From Sphingobium lactosutens (GTDB taxonomy: Bacteria; Pseudomonadota; Alphaproteobacteria; Sphingomonadales; Sphingomonadaceae): 64,000 nt of DNA. Made by a program: the position numbers and the translations under genes. The notes under the pieces are model-generated. The model was not told the DNA's origin. It searched no databases and was given only the letters and a program-made list of their open reading frames with translations. Location: assembly GCF_013393185.1 (NCBI RefSeq), contig NZ_QJQX01000057.1, forward strand, positions 1 to 64,000, given 5' to 3'. Below, one piece after another: positions 42,451 to 50,990 of this stretch (the first letter of the stretch is position 1; every line of letters starts with the position of its first letter).

Positions 42451-42885
42451 TCAATGCTGCCCGGCGCCGTTGAAGCGATCGGGCAGCCCAGGCGACGGCG
42501 ACAGATCGGCGTCCGGATCGATGATCGCGGTCGCTGCCTTCACCAGCGCGCCGACCGCCTGGAATATCGGCAGGCCGCCTGTGCATCCGGCCCCCTGCCC
42601 GCCGACGACGCCGCAGCCGCCCTGCCTCACGGGCGCGGCAGAAGCGCGCGGCGCATCGCCCTTGACGATCCCGCCTTCAACCGGTTCGCGCGGCAGGGGC
42701 AGCCGCTCCTTCGCATTGCGCTCCGCCCGATTGCCGCAGACGACTATAGCGCCGCCACCTCGGTCGCAGGGCTTCACAGCCTGCGTTTTGGCGCGATAGA
42801 CCGCCATCGCATCATCCATTCCGGCCGCCCGAGCGCCACCCGGCGCCAACAGCATCAATGCAAGGAGGAGGCCCGGCGATTTCAT
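42451..42885 (-). CDS. Secreted protein of unknown function with cysteine-rich centre
   Basis: A 144-residue protein with a signal peptide (MKSPGLLLALMLLAPGGARA). The mature part has VKPCDRGGGAIVVCGNRAERNAKE, a pattern with two cysteines around a Gly stretch seen in several sphingomonad secreted proteins, then RQGGCGVVGGQGAGCTGG with two more cysteines, and a C-terminal segment IFQAVGALVKAATAIIDPDADL. I recognise no characterised family. It is nested between hom and glpX on the opposite strand. Confidence 0.6.
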   Translation of the reverse strand: MKSPGLLLALMLLAPGGARAAGMDDAMAVYRAKTQAVKPCDRGGGAIVVCGNRAERNAKERLPLPREPVEGGIVKGDAPRASAAPVRQGGCGVVGGQGAGCTGGLPIFQAVGALVKAATAIIDPDADLSPSPGLPDRFNGAGQH

Positions 42886-42992
42886 CGGTCGAGGAGGGAA
42901 TCATCCAATGATGGCGGGATGATGGCCGACGCTCGACAAGGGCTGGCACAGCGCCTATCGCCCTTCGTCAAAGCAAAGGGAAGAGGAACAAG

Positions 42993-43976
42993 ATGGTGCA
43001 GGGAAGCTCGATTCTCGACCGTGTCCTGGTATTGGAAATGGTCCGCGTCACCGAAGCCGCCGCGATCGCCGCATCGAAGCTGATCGGCCGCGGTGATGAG
43101 AAGGCCGCGGATGCCGCCGCCGTCGAAGCCATGCGCCTGGCCTTCAACGATCTCTACATGGACGGCACCGTCGTCATCGGCGAGGGCGAGCGCGACGAGG
43201 CGCCGATGCTCTATATCGGCGAGAAGGTCGGCAATGCGATCGGCACGGGACCGAAGATCGATATCGCGCTCGACCCGCTGGAAGGCACAACGATCACTGC
43301 CAAGGCCGGTCCCAACGCGCTCGCGGTACTGGCCATCTCCGAAGAGGGCGGCCTGCTCAATGCGCCCGACGTCTATATGGAGAAGCTGGCGGTCGGTCCC
43401 GGCTATCCCGAAGATATCATCAATCTCAACAAATCGGTGAAAGAGAATGTCGAGGCCGTCGCCGCCGCCAAGGGTGTCGATGCGCACGAACTCATCGTCT
43501 GCGTGCTCGATCGCCCGCGACACGAAAAGCTGATCGCGGAACTGCGCGCGATCGGCTGCGGCATCATGCTGATCCCCGACGGCGACGTGGCGGGCGTGAT
43601 TGCCACCACCGACCCGGAAACCACGATCGACATCTATATGGGATCGGGTGGCGCGCCGGAGGGCGTGCTGGCCTGCGCCGCGTTGCGCTGCGTCGGCGGC
43701 CAGTTCAAGGGCCGCCTCCTCTTCCGCAACGAGGATGAAAAGGCGCGCGCCCGCAAATGGGGCATCACCGATCTCGATCGCATCTATGACCTGAAGGAAC
43801 TGGCCAGGGGCGACTGCATCTTCGCGGCGACCGGCGTAACCGACGGATCGCTGCTCGACGGGGTCAAGCGGCTGCCCGGCGGAAAGCTCACCACCGAAAG
43901 CGTCGTGATGCGCGCCAGCACCGGCACGGTCCGCTGGGTGAAGGGCGAACATCGGACCGACCATCGGGGCAACTGA
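42993..43976 (+). CDS. glpX: Fructose-1,6-bisphosphatase class II
   Basis: GlpX-type phosphatase (327 residues) that removes the 1-phosphate of fructose-1,6-bisphosphate in gluconeogenesis; some homologues also take sedoheptulose bisphosphate. Motifs are ASKLIGRGDEKAADAAAVEAM, TVVIGEGERDEAPMLYIGE, IDIALDPLEGTTITA (metal-binding D-P-L-E-G-T), and GDVAGVIATT with MGSGGAPEGVLACAAL near the active site. It ends in a C-terminal HRTDHRGN. It is not linked to glpD/glpK, which lie 4 kb away. Confidence 0.95.
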   Translation: MVQGSSILDRVLVLEMVRVTEAAAIAASKLIGRGDEKAADAAAVEAMRLAFNDLYMDGTVVIGEGERDEAPMLYIGEKVGNAIGTGPKIDIALDPLEGTTITAKAGPNALAVLAISEEGGLLNAPDVYMEKLAVGPGYPEDIINLNKSVKENVEAVAAAKGVDAHELIVCVLDRPRHEKLIAELRAIGCGIMLIPDGDVAGVIATTDPETTIDIYMGSGGAPEGVLACAALRCVGGQFKGRLLFRNEDEKARARKWGITDLDRIYDLKELARGDCIFAATGVTDGSLLDGVKRLPGGKLTTESVVMRASTGTVRWVKGEHRTDHRGN

Positions 43977-44002
43977 TCGAAGCCCGGTTGGTGAACGCAA
44001 GA

Positions 44003-44028
44003 GGGAGCCTGAAAACGGCTTCCTTTTT
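44003..44028 (+). terminator. Rho-independent terminator of glpX
   Basis: Stem GGGAGCC/GGCTTCC (one G-U pair) with a seven-base loop and five T directly after, 26 bases past the glpX stop. Confidence 0.7.
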
Positions 44029-44044
44029 CATGCTGCGCCAGAGC

Positions 44045-44087
44045 GCATTCTGCGGGCCGTCGGCTGTAACAGCCTACTTCAGAATGT
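44045..44087. repeat. Palindromic repeat, hairpin A alone
   Basis: GCATTCTG...CGTCGGCTGTAACAGCCTAC...CAGAATGT; same family as 902-947, with two stem changes. It lies one base from the stop codon of the MerC-family gene at 44089. Confidence 0.75.
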
Positions 44088-44088
44088 C

Positions 44089-44466
44089 CTATCGGCCCGC
44101 GCGATGGTTGAGGTCGTGGCCCAGCGCCAATATGCCGACGCCGATCAATGTGTAGAGACTTTCCTGCGGGCCATGGTCCATGGTCAGCGCGCCGGCCATG
44201 ACGCCCAGCCCCAGCGATCCGATCGCGGCGGGCATCATGAACCGATGGACGAGCGCCCCATGCCCCAGCGCCACGGCGCCGAGCAGGATAGCCAGCCCGA
44301 GGCCGACCTCATGGAAAATCGGACTTTCGAAAATGCCGCCGGCCGATGCCAGCAACCCAAGCACCACGGCCGTGACGAAGCAATGCGCCACACATAGTCC
44401 CGACACCGCGATCGCGATGCGATCGAGTCGTCCGGTGAAAAGGGCATGGCGAAGGCTCTGCGGCAT
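44089..44466 (-). CDS. MerC-domain membrane protein
   Basis: A 125-residue protein with four predicted helices and the MerC-type first helix DRIAIAVSGLCVAHCFVTAVV, in which Cys and His sit in the same segment. The MerC family was named from mercury transport, but chromosomal copies in sphingomonads are widespread and often sit beside Fur/Zur-type regulators. A Zur-like site lies 32 bases upstream here. Transport or binding of zinc or another soft metal is likely. I prefer the ATG at 44466; a TTG at 44487 would add seven residues. A palindromic repeat follows its stop. Confidence 0.8.
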   Translation of the reverse strand: MPQSLRHALFTGRLDRIAIAVSGLCVAHCFVTAVVLGLLASAGGIFESPIFHEVGLGLAILLGAVALGHGALVHRFMMPAAIGSLGLGVMAGALTMDHGPQESLYTLIGVGILALGHDLNHRAGR

Positions 44467-44497
44467 GGTCGCTGCTACATAGGACAACCCGCTTTAA

Positions 44498-44510
44498 GTT
44501 ACAACATAAC
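44498..44510. promoter_or_regulatory. Zur-like box before the MerC-family gene
   Basis: GTTACAACATAAC is a near-palindrome and differs at two of 13 positions from GTTATAATATAAC. Eleven of 13 bases match the core of the site before the zinc receptor (26019-26036, other strand). Confidence 0.45.
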
Positions 44511-44553
44511 ATTGGGGAAATTTACTGGCCGCGCGCGCCTTGCGCGGTCGGCG

Positions 44554-46338
44554 TCAGGCAGCCAGGCGCAGACAGTTCCGACCGCTATGCTTGGCGCGAT
44601 AGAGCGCCCGGTCGGCCGCCTCCAGCATCGTCGAGCGGGGTGAAAAACCATCCAGTTGCACCAGCCCGGCGCTGAAGGTGATGGCGATCGCCTCACCCCT
44701 GTCATTGACCTCGATCGGCATCGCCATTCGGGCGCGCAGCGTTTCACATGTCATGCTGGCCCCGGCGATATCGGAATCGACGAACAGAATGGCGAATTCC
44801 TCTCCACCCAGCCGTCCGACGCTGTCGGCGCCACGCAGCCCCTGCCGCAGCCTGTCGACGAACGCGCTGAGCACCCGGTCGCCGGCGCTATGGCCGAAGC
44901 GGTCGTTGACCGACTTGAAATGGTCGATATCGATCAACAGCAGGCTCGACCGCCCGCCTTTTGCGACCCGCAGGATTTCGCCATCCAGCTTTTCCAGGAA
45001 AGCGCGCCGGCTGTCCGCGCCGGTCAGCGAATCGCGCGCGGCGACCTGTTGCAACGCCCTTTGTCGCGCCTTGTGCCGCGATATATCACGGATCATGCCG
45101 ATCACGCCGCTTGGCTGGCCATGCCCGTCGACCACCGCCCGGTTGACCATTTCGCACCAGTCGAGATCGCTGACCGACAGAAGGGGACGAAACTCCACCT
45201 TGTGCACGGTGCCCGGCTGCGCCAGCGCCTGCTGGTGAGCCGCGATGACGGCGGCGCGATCCTGTGGAGCGACCAGATTGGCGGCGGACTGGCCCACAAG
45301 CAGATCGGGCGCGCAACCAATCTGGTCCAGGGCCGAGGGGGACGCATATTCGATCATCCCGTCGAGGCTGATATCGAGCACGACATCGCCGCTATGTTCG
45401 GCAATGGCGCGGAAGCGGGCCTCGCTGTCCTGCAACATCCGAAACAGCCGCTGGCGGCCGTTAAGTTCGGCGGCCACCGGCATCGACAGCAGGAAACTGA
45501 GCGCCAGATAGAATTGAAAGGCCTGGACCCGCTCGCCAAGCGTGGCCGAAATGATCATCAATGGCCCGATGCCCTGGAGCGTCGCCAGCCCGCCGATGAT
45601 GGCAAGGAGGAGGATGGCGGCCGCCGCCCCCATATGGCCGACGCGAAAGGCGATCAGCACCAGCGGCAGCAGCGGGGCGAACAGCATGGGGTAGCTGGCC
45701 CAGTAGAAAATATGCACCGCCACCAGAGCGAACAGCGCCAGCAGGGCAAGCGCCTCGACCTTCACGGACCGCGACGTGTCGCGCATCCAGCGGCCGAACT
45801 CGCCCTGCAACAGCATGAGCAGGATCGGCGTGCAGATCAGGCCGCCCAGAGCATGGCCGGTATACCATTGCAACCAGGACGCGGTGAAGCCGACCGGCGA
45901 CAGCAGGGCCGCAACCGAGGCCGCCGCCAAACCCGTCACCACATCGGCCACCCCGCAAAGGGCGAGGATGAAGACCACGAGCGGGCGGACCGATCCCGTC
46001 ACTGCCCGATCATGCAGAAAATGACGGCAAATGACGGCGACGATCAGGGCTTCGCCGACATTGATGGCCGCCATCGGCAGCGCCGCGAATGCGCCCATGC
46101 CGAACAGCAGGGTGGCGAGCGCGCTGGCGAGCGCACAGGCCAGGATCGCGCGGGGCCAATAGGCGGTGCGGGAGGTCAGCAATTCCGCCATCAGAAAGGC
46201 GTTGGCGCCCCAGATGAAGGCCAGCCCGCCTTCGAAACGCGATATGAGCAAAGCAACCGACGCCACCGCGAAATAGACACAACCGGTCATAAGCGGCGCG
46301 AACAGAGGCGAAGGATGGCGAAGGACGAACCGCAACAT
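44554..46338 (-). CDS. MASE1-PAS-GGDEF diguanylate cyclase
   Basis: A 594-residue membrane cyclase. The N-terminal 300 residues hold about eight hydrophobic helices (MASE1 sensor type: AFIWGANAFLMAELLTSR, WLQWYTGHALGGLICTPILL), then a PAS domain (SEARFRAIAEHSGDVVLDIS) and a GGDEF domain with DSLTGADSRRAFLEKL, the active-site loop LGGEEFAILF, and an inhibitory RxxD motif (RGAD) five residues before it. It should make c-di-GMP and be product-inhibited. The start MLRFVLRHPSP at 46338 is chosen over a longer frame to 46650, which is antisense noise within glpK. It lies 37 bases after glpK on the same strand and probably shares its transcript. Confidence 0.9.
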   Translation of the reverse strand: MLRFVLRHPSPLFAPLMTGCVYFAVASVALLISRFEGGLAFIWGANAFLMAELLTSRTAYWPRAILACALASALATLLFGMGAFAALPMAAINVGEALIVAVICRHFLHDRAVTGSVRPLVVFILALCGVADVVTGLAAASVAALLSPVGFTASWLQWYTGHALGGLICTPILLMLLQGEFGRWMRDTSRSVKVEALALLALFALVAVHIFYWASYPMLFAPLLPLVLIAFRVGHMGAAAAILLLAIIGGLATLQGIGPLMIISATLGERVQAFQFYLALSFLLSMPVAAELNGRQRLFRMLQDSEARFRAIAEHSGDVVLDISLDGMIEYASPSALDQIGCAPDLLVGQSAANLVAPQDRAAVIAAHQQALAQPGTVHKVEFRPLLSVSDLDWCEMVNRAVVDGHGQPSGVIGMIRDISRHKARQRALQQVAARDSLTGADSRRAFLEKLDGEILRVAKGGRSSLLLIDIDHFKSVNDRFGHSAGDRVLSAFVDRLRQGLRGADSVGRLGGEEFAILFVDSDIAGASMTCETLRARMAMPIEVNDRGEAIAITFSAGLVQLDGFSPRSTMLEAADRALYRAKHSGRNCLRLAA

Positions 46339-46375
46339 GGTTCGACCGCGATACCATGCTATCCTTAATATTTGC

Positions 46376-47884
46376 TCACGGCCGGTCCAGCGCCGCGCCG
46401 CCCCTGCCGCCATCCGCCCGGATCGCATCTGCCAGCACCGCCTGCCAGGCGGCGATCCGCCGATCCCGTGCGACGCCGGACAGGACGGGTTCGAACGCCG
46501 CGCCCCCCGATCCGCCGGCCATGGCCGATTCCAGCGTGGGAAACAGGCCAGCCCCCACGGCGGCCAGCATCGCCGCGCCACGCGCCGTCGTCTCGATATC
46601 CGCCGGGCGCTCGACCGGCAGGCCCAGAATGTCCGCCATGTCCTGCGCAATCCAGTCGTTCGCGCTCATCCCGCCATCGATCCGCAACCGATGCCAGGGC
46701 GCGCCATCGGCCGCGAACGCGGCGGCCAGATCATGCACCTGGTGCGCGATCGATTCGAGCGCGGCCCGCACGATATGCGCCCTGCCCGTGCCATGGGTCA
46801 GCCCGTGAATGCTGCCCGTCACCCCCGGCTGCCAATAAGGCGCGCCCAGCCCCGACAGGGCAGGCAGCAGCACGACCCCGCCATTGTCGGGCACCGACCG
46901 GGCGATGGCATCGGTATCGGCCGCGGCGGCGATCAGCCCCAGCCGATCGCGCAGCCATTGGATGAGACTGCCGGCCACGAAGATCGACCCTTCCAGCGCA
47001 TAATGGCGGACACCGTCGATCTGGCACAGCACCGTGCCCAGCAGCCGGTGCGCGGAAACGGGCAGCGCCGGGCCGGTCGACGCCAGGATGAAGGCGCCCG
47101 TTCCCAGCGTCGCCTTGACCGTGCCGGGCGAAAGACAGCCTTGCCCGATGGTCGCGGCCTGCTGGTCCCCCGCAAGGCCAGTGATGGGGATCGCGCCGCC
47201 CAGCAGGTCCGGCACCGTTGTCCCCAGCATAGCGGCATTGTCGACGATCGCCGGCAGCGCGGCGCGCGGCACGCCGAAGAGCGCGCAGAGTTCATCGTCC
47301 CAGCCCGCGCCGTCGAGCGTCATCAACTGAGTGCGACTGGCATTGCTTGCGTCTGTGATATGAAGGCCCCCGGTCAGCTTCCACACCAGCCAGCTTTCGA
47401 TCGTACCCAGCGCCAGCGCGTCGCCTGCCGCCGCGACCGACGGTACATGATCGACCAGCCATCGCATCTTGGTCGCGGAAAAATAGGGATCGATCACAAG
47501 GCCGGTACGCGACTGGATCAGTGCTTCATGGCCTTCGGCGCTCAGAGCCTCGCACCGGTCGGCGGTACGCCGGTCCTGCCAGACGATGGCGCGCGACAAT
47601 GGCGCACCGGTGCGCCGGTCCCAGGCGACGACCGTCTCGCGCTGGTTGGCGATGCCGATCGCCGCAATCCGGTCCGCGCCGCCGACATGGGCGACCATCT
47701 CGCGGGCGCAGGCCAGGGTGCGCTCCCAGATCTCGGCCGCATCATGTTCGACCCAGCCGGGCCGGGGATAATATTGCGACAATTCCCGCTGCGCCATGGC
47801 GCCCCGCACACCATCGGCGGTGTAGAGCATGGCGCGGGTGGAGGTCGTGCCTTCGTCCAGCACCAGGATCATGCGCTCGCTCAT
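46376..47884 (-). CDS. glpK: Glycerol kinase
   Basis: A 502-residue FGGY-family kinase making glycerol-3-phosphate. The ATP site is MILVLDEGTTSTRAMLY; further motifs are GIANQRETVVAWDRRTG, IVWQDRRTADRC, PYFSATKMRWLVDHV, TDASNASRTQLMTLDG and GLGAPYWQPGVTGSIHGLTHG. I start at ATG 47884, which overlaps the glpD stop in an ATGA quartet; a longer frame upstream has no similarity. The order glpD-glpK is a compact glycerol operon without a glpF in the window. A cyclase gene follows directly. Confidence 0.94.
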   Translation of the reverse strand: MSERMILVLDEGTTSTRAMLYTADGVRGAMAQRELSQYYPRPGWVEHDAAEIWERTLACAREMVAHVGGADRIAAIGIANQRETVVAWDRRTGAPLSRAIVWQDRRTADRCEALSAEGHEALIQSRTGLVIDPYFSATKMRWLVDHVPSVAAAGDALALGTIESWLVWKLTGGLHITDASNASRTQLMTLDGAGWDDELCALFGVPRAALPAIVDNAAMLGTTVPDLLGGAIPITGLAGDQQAATIGQGCLSPGTVKATLGTGAFILASTGPALPVSAHRLLGTVLCQIDGVRHYALEGSIFVAGSLIQWLRDRLGLIAAAADTDAIARSVPDNGGVVLLPALSGLGAPYWQPGVTGSIHGLTHGTGRAHIVRAALESIAHQVHDLAAAFAADGAPWHRLRIDGGMSANDWIAQDMADILGLPVERPADIETTARGAAMLAAVGAGLFPTLESAMAGGSGGAAFEPVLSGVARDRRIAAWQAVLADAIRADGGRGGAALDRP

Positions 47885-49401
47885 CGTCTCTCCTTCAGCC
47901 ACGCATCGAGCGCGGCCACTTGCGCCCCGTCCAGCCGCAGGCCCAATTTGGTCCGGCGCCAGATGATGTCCTCGCTCGTCCGCGCCCATTCTTGGTCGAC
48001 CAGATAGGCGACTTCAGCTTCGGTCAGGCCCGCGCCGAAATGGACACCGAGCTGGACAATCTCGCGTGCCTCGCCCAGCCATTCCCGCGCCCGCGTGCCA
48101 TAGGCCTGCCCGATCCGGTCGGCGGTCGCGGTGTCGAGAAAGGGATAGTCGCACGCCAGCCCGACGACCAGTTCGCCAAGCCCGGTCATGGCGAAATCGC
48201 CGCCCGGCAGCGGCGCCTCCGCCGTCCAGTCACCCCCTCGCAACACCGGAAGATGCGGCTGGAGCAGGGCTACCACCTCGGCCGCGAGATGGCGATAGGT
48301 GGTGATCTTGCCACCCAGCACATGAAGCAAAGGCGCCGCCCCCGGCCCGCCTGTGTCCAGTTCCAGACGATAGCCGCGCGTCGCCGATTCGGGACGCGCC
48401 GATCCGTCATCGATCAGGGGACGCACGCCAGCATAGGACCAGCGGACGTCGGCGGGCGTGATGGCGCGCGCGAAATAGCGATTCGCCGCTTCGCACAGAT
48501 AGGCGATCTCCTCCGCGCCGGCCTCGACATGATTCAGCCCGCCCGCATGGTCGCGATCGGTGGTGCCGATCAGGGTGAAGTCGCGCTCATAGGGAATGGC
48601 GAAGAAGATGCGGCCATCGGGCAGCTGGAAGAAATAAGCGAAGCCATGGTCGAACAGGCGCGGCACCACGATATGCGATCCGCGCACCAGCCGCATCGAC
48701 CGATCGGCGGCCCCTTCATGGGCAAGGCGCATGAGATCGAGTACCGAAGGGCCGGTTGCGTTGACCAACGCCCGCGCGCGAAATCGCTTTGGCACACCAT
48801 CACCCGTCTCCGCCCCTATTTCCCAACAACCACCCGCCCGCGCCAGGCTCCTCACTTCGGTGCGCGTGTGCACCTCCGCGCCCCGGTCGGCGGCATCGCG
48901 CGCATTGAGGACGACCAGACGGGCATCGTCGACCCAGCCATCGGAATAGCAATAGGCCGGACCGAAGCCGGGCTTGAGCGGCGCACCCGCCGCATGCCGG
49001 CGCAGGTCGATCGCCTGCGTCGCCGGCAAGGCACGACGCCCGCCGATATGATCGTAGAGGAAAAGCCCGAGCCGCAGCATCCAGCGCGGCCGCAGCCCCG
49101 GCGCCCAGGGCAGCACGAAGCGCATCGGATGAATGATATGCGGCGCGATCCGCCACAGCCGCTCGCGTTCGGACAGGGCTTCGCGGACCAGAGCGAATTC
49201 GCCCTGTTCCAGATAGCGCAACCCGCCATGGATGAGCTTGGTCGATGCCGACGACGTGCCCTGCGCCAGGTCGCCCCGCTCCAGCAGCAGCACCCGTGCG
49301 CCTCGCCCCGCCGCGTCGCGGGCAATGCCGCAGCCATTCACCCCGCCGCCGATGACGGCCAGATCATGGATGGCGGCTTGGCTCTCCTCGCTCACCGCCA
49401 A
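47881..49401 (-). CDS. glpD: Aerobic glycerol-3-phosphate dehydrogenase
   Basis: A 506-residue FAD enzyme that oxidises glycerol-3-phosphate to dihydroxyacetone phosphate and feeds quinone. The N-terminal dinucleotide motif is DLAVIGGGVNGCGIARDAAG followed by VLLLERGDLAQGTSSASTKLIHGGLRYLE, the family signature. Other landmarks are ALVNATGPSVLDLMRL, FFAIPYERDFTLIGTTDRDH, and VRWSYAGVRPLIDDGSA. It overlaps glpK by four bases, so the two enzymes are translated together. Confidence 0.95.
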   Translation of the reverse strand: MAVSEESQAAIHDLAVIGGGVNGCGIARDAAGRGARVLLLERGDLAQGTSSASTKLIHGGLRYLEQGEFALVREALSERERLWRIAPHIIHPMRFVLPWAPGLRPRWMLRLGLFLYDHIGGRRALPATQAIDLRRHAAGAPLKPGFGPAYCYSDGWVDDARLVVLNARDAADRGAEVHTRTEVRSLARAGGCWEIGAETGDGVPKRFRARALVNATGPSVLDLMRLAHEGAADRSMRLVRGSHIVVPRLFDHGFAYFFQLPDGRIFFAIPYERDFTLIGTTDRDHAGGLNHVEAGAEEIAYLCEAANRYFARAITPADVRWSYAGVRPLIDDGSARPESATRGYRLELDTGGPGAAPLLHVLGGKITTYRHLAAEVVALLQPHLPVLRGGDWTAEAPLPGGDFAMTGLGELVVGLACDYPFLDTATADRIGQAYGTRAREWLGEAREIVQLGVHFGAGLTEAEVAYLVDQEWARTSEDIIWRRTKLGLRLDGAQVAALDAWLKERR

Positions 49402-49440
49402 AGCTGTAGGACGCGCCGCGGGCCAAGGAAAGCGCCAACG

Positions 49441-49477
49441 GAAAAGCCGGCGGGGAGGAGCCTCCTTCCCGCCGGTT
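49441..49477 (-). terminator. Hairpin terminator upstream of glpD
   Basis: A strong imperfect stem (CCGGCGGGGAGG/CCTTCCCGCCGG) followed on the minus strand by CTTTT. It would end transcripts arriving from the gene at 49711-50331 before glpD. Confidence 0.6.
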
Positions 49478-49512
49478 CATCACCGGTGCGCGACTATCCC
49501 TGCCGCAGCGCA

Positions 49513-49660
49513 TTAGAGCGCGCTGCGTTAAATCCGAAGCAGGTCGCGCGCTCTAAGTTTTTGTTGTCGCATCGTCTTAAGCGGAGCCAAAGGCCAGCGT
49601 AGGTAAAACCGGTTCCCACTTTTAGCTGCGCTGGCCTTCGGCTCCGAACGATGCTCTAGG
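49513..49660. repeat. Double hairpin repeat between glpD and the next gene
   Basis: Two palindromes: TTAGAGCGCGC...GCGCGCTCTAA (49513-49556), and a long one with arms CGGAGCCAAAGGCCAGCG and CGCTGGCCTTCGGCTCCG (17 of 18 matching) around AAAACCGGTTCCCACTTTT. The sequence between the arms and the flanking GATGCTCT recall the palindromic elements known from rhizobia. No gene lies in 49402-49710. Confidence 0.7.
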
Positions 49661-49710
49661 CACAAAACAGCCCCCGCTCCTGCACCCCATGCCCCCGGTG
49701 ACGAAAGGAT

Positions 49711-50331
49711 TCAGGCGAGGCTGTCGACCACCAGCCCGCTATTGCTGCTGTCGGCGCTGCTCGCCGCGCTGCCATATAGCGACTGCGATATGCTCGACCG
49801 GAGATTTTCCAGAAAGGCGATGATCGAATCCAGCTGTTCGGTGGCACTGGCGGTGTCCGTGCTGCCGGTCGAACTGCTGTCGTCGCTGTCGTCGGACGAC
49901 CCCGACGGCGGCGGCCCGGGTGGAGGGCCGCGCATCGGGCCGACGCCGCCGACGCCGCCCATGCCCTCGATGCTCATGCTCCCGTCGCTCATGCCTTCGC
50001 CGCTGGCGTCGGCGGTCTGCATCGATCCGCCCGGCCCCTGCGCGAAGAAGCTTTGCAGCGTCGCCGCCTGATCTTCGGTCAGGGTTCCGGCCGACACCTG
50101 ATCCTCGATCAGGGAATCGATCCGGTCCTTCATCTCGGACGGATCGAGCCGCGACCTGCTGTCGATCGCCGACGAGGAAAGCGCATCGCCGATCGAATCG
50201 AGCGCGGTTTCCAGCGCGTCGCCATCGACCTCCGAGAGCGATCCTGCCTCGACCGCCGCGTCGATCTTGCGATCCATCGCCATGCGCGGCGACGGCGGCA
50301 TATTCATGGTGTAACTGGTGATACTCGTCAT
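49711..50331 (-). CDS. Protein of unknown function, acidic helical repeats and Gly/Met-rich linker
   Basis: A 206-residue protein starting MTSITSYTMNMPPSPRMAMD, no signal peptide. Two similar helical segments (DRKIDAAVEAGSLSEVDGDAL and KDRIDSLIEDQVSAGTLTED) are separated by about 35 residues, then a Gly/Met/Ser stretch with GEGMSDGSMSIEGMGGVGG, a Pro-rich turn (PPPGPPPSG) and a Ser/Asp-rich region, and a final helix LDSIIAFLENLRSSISQSLY. It is acidic and low in cysteine. Some similarity in pattern to secreted or EF-hand-related proteins of plant-associated bacteria, but I assign no family. The ATG at 50331 is preferred; 50346 is possible. Confidence 0.65.
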   Translation of the reverse strand: MTSITSYTMNMPPSPRMAMDRKIDAAVEAGSLSEVDGDALETALDSIGDALSSSAIDSRSRLDPSEMKDRIDSLIEDQVSAGTLTEDQAATLQSFFAQGPGGSMQTADASGEGMSDGSMSIEGMGGVGGVGPMRGPPPGPPPSGSSDDSDDSSSTGSTDTASATEQLDSIIAFLENLRSSISQSLYGSAASSADSSNSGLVVDSLA

Positions 50332-50465
50332 GATTGAAGTCCCCACTTCATTTCAGTGGGGTTCATCATGCCGCGAATGTCTGAAAAAACCTTATATTTC
50401 AATGATGTAATTTACTGAAATATAAGCGCTACAATGATATGCAGCGCATAAAGGCCCGCCTGTCG

Positions 50466-50804
50466 TCAGGCCTTTTCCAGCGTGCATTGCAGTGGATGCT
50501 GGTTCTGCCGGGCGAAATCCATCACCTGGTTGACCTTGGTCTCGGCCACCTCATAGCTGAAGATGCCGCATATGCCGACGCCGCGCTGATGGACGTGGAG
50601 CATGACGCGGGTCGCCTCTTCCATGTCCATGCGGAAGAAGCTCTGCAGGACATGCACGACGAATTCCATCGGCGTATAGTCGTCGTTGAGCATCAGCACC
50701 TTGTAGAGCGATGGCTTTTTGGTGCGGGTGCGCGTGCGGGTGGCGATGCCGACGTTGGGACCGCCCGGCCCCTCGCCCTGATCATCCTGATCCCGGCCCG
50801 CCAT
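50466..50804 (-). CDS. clpS: ATP-dependent Clp protease adaptor ClpS
   Basis: ClpS (112 residues) delivers N-degron substrates to ClpAP. The core is clear: [26 protein letters not shown], where N-D-D-(Y/H)-T-x-x-E-F binds substrate N-termini, then [31 protein letters not shown]. The N-terminal extension (RTRTRTKKP) is typical of alphaproteobacteria. I start at ATG 50804; a longer frame to 50924 has no similarity. clpA is not adjacent in the window. It lies between the hypothetical gene and phasin on the same strand. Confidence 0.95.
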   Translation of the reverse strand: MAGRDQDDQGEGPGGPNVGIATRTRTRTKKPSLYKVLMLNDDYTPMEFVVHVLQSFFRMDMEEATRVMLHVHQRGVGICGIFSYEVAETKVNQVMDFARQNQHPLQCTLEKA

Positions 50805-50927
50805 CTTTACGGACCACGCCGATGCGGTGGTGACACTGTTCATGATGCAGAAGGATATGGCGATTCGTCCGTCCATGGCAAGGGGGCGGCGCAGCCGTTC
50901 GGCGCGCGCGGCGAACATCGACAAAGC

Positions 50928-50963
50928 AAAGGGCGCCCCTTTCCGAAGAAAGGGACGCCCTTC
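50928..50963 (-). terminator. Rho-independent terminator of the phasin gene
   Basis: Stem AAGGGCG...CGCCCTT with an inner CCTTTC/GAAAGG extension, 28 bases after the phasin stop. On the minus strand it is followed by a T-rich stretch. Confidence 0.7.
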
Positions 50964-50990
50964 ACGCTATGACGGGTTCGTCGGAAGGCC

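Noticed and set aside
47521..49602. 693-codon plus-strand frame opposite glpK and glpD
   Set aside because: Antisense shadow with low-complexity Arg/Pro composition.
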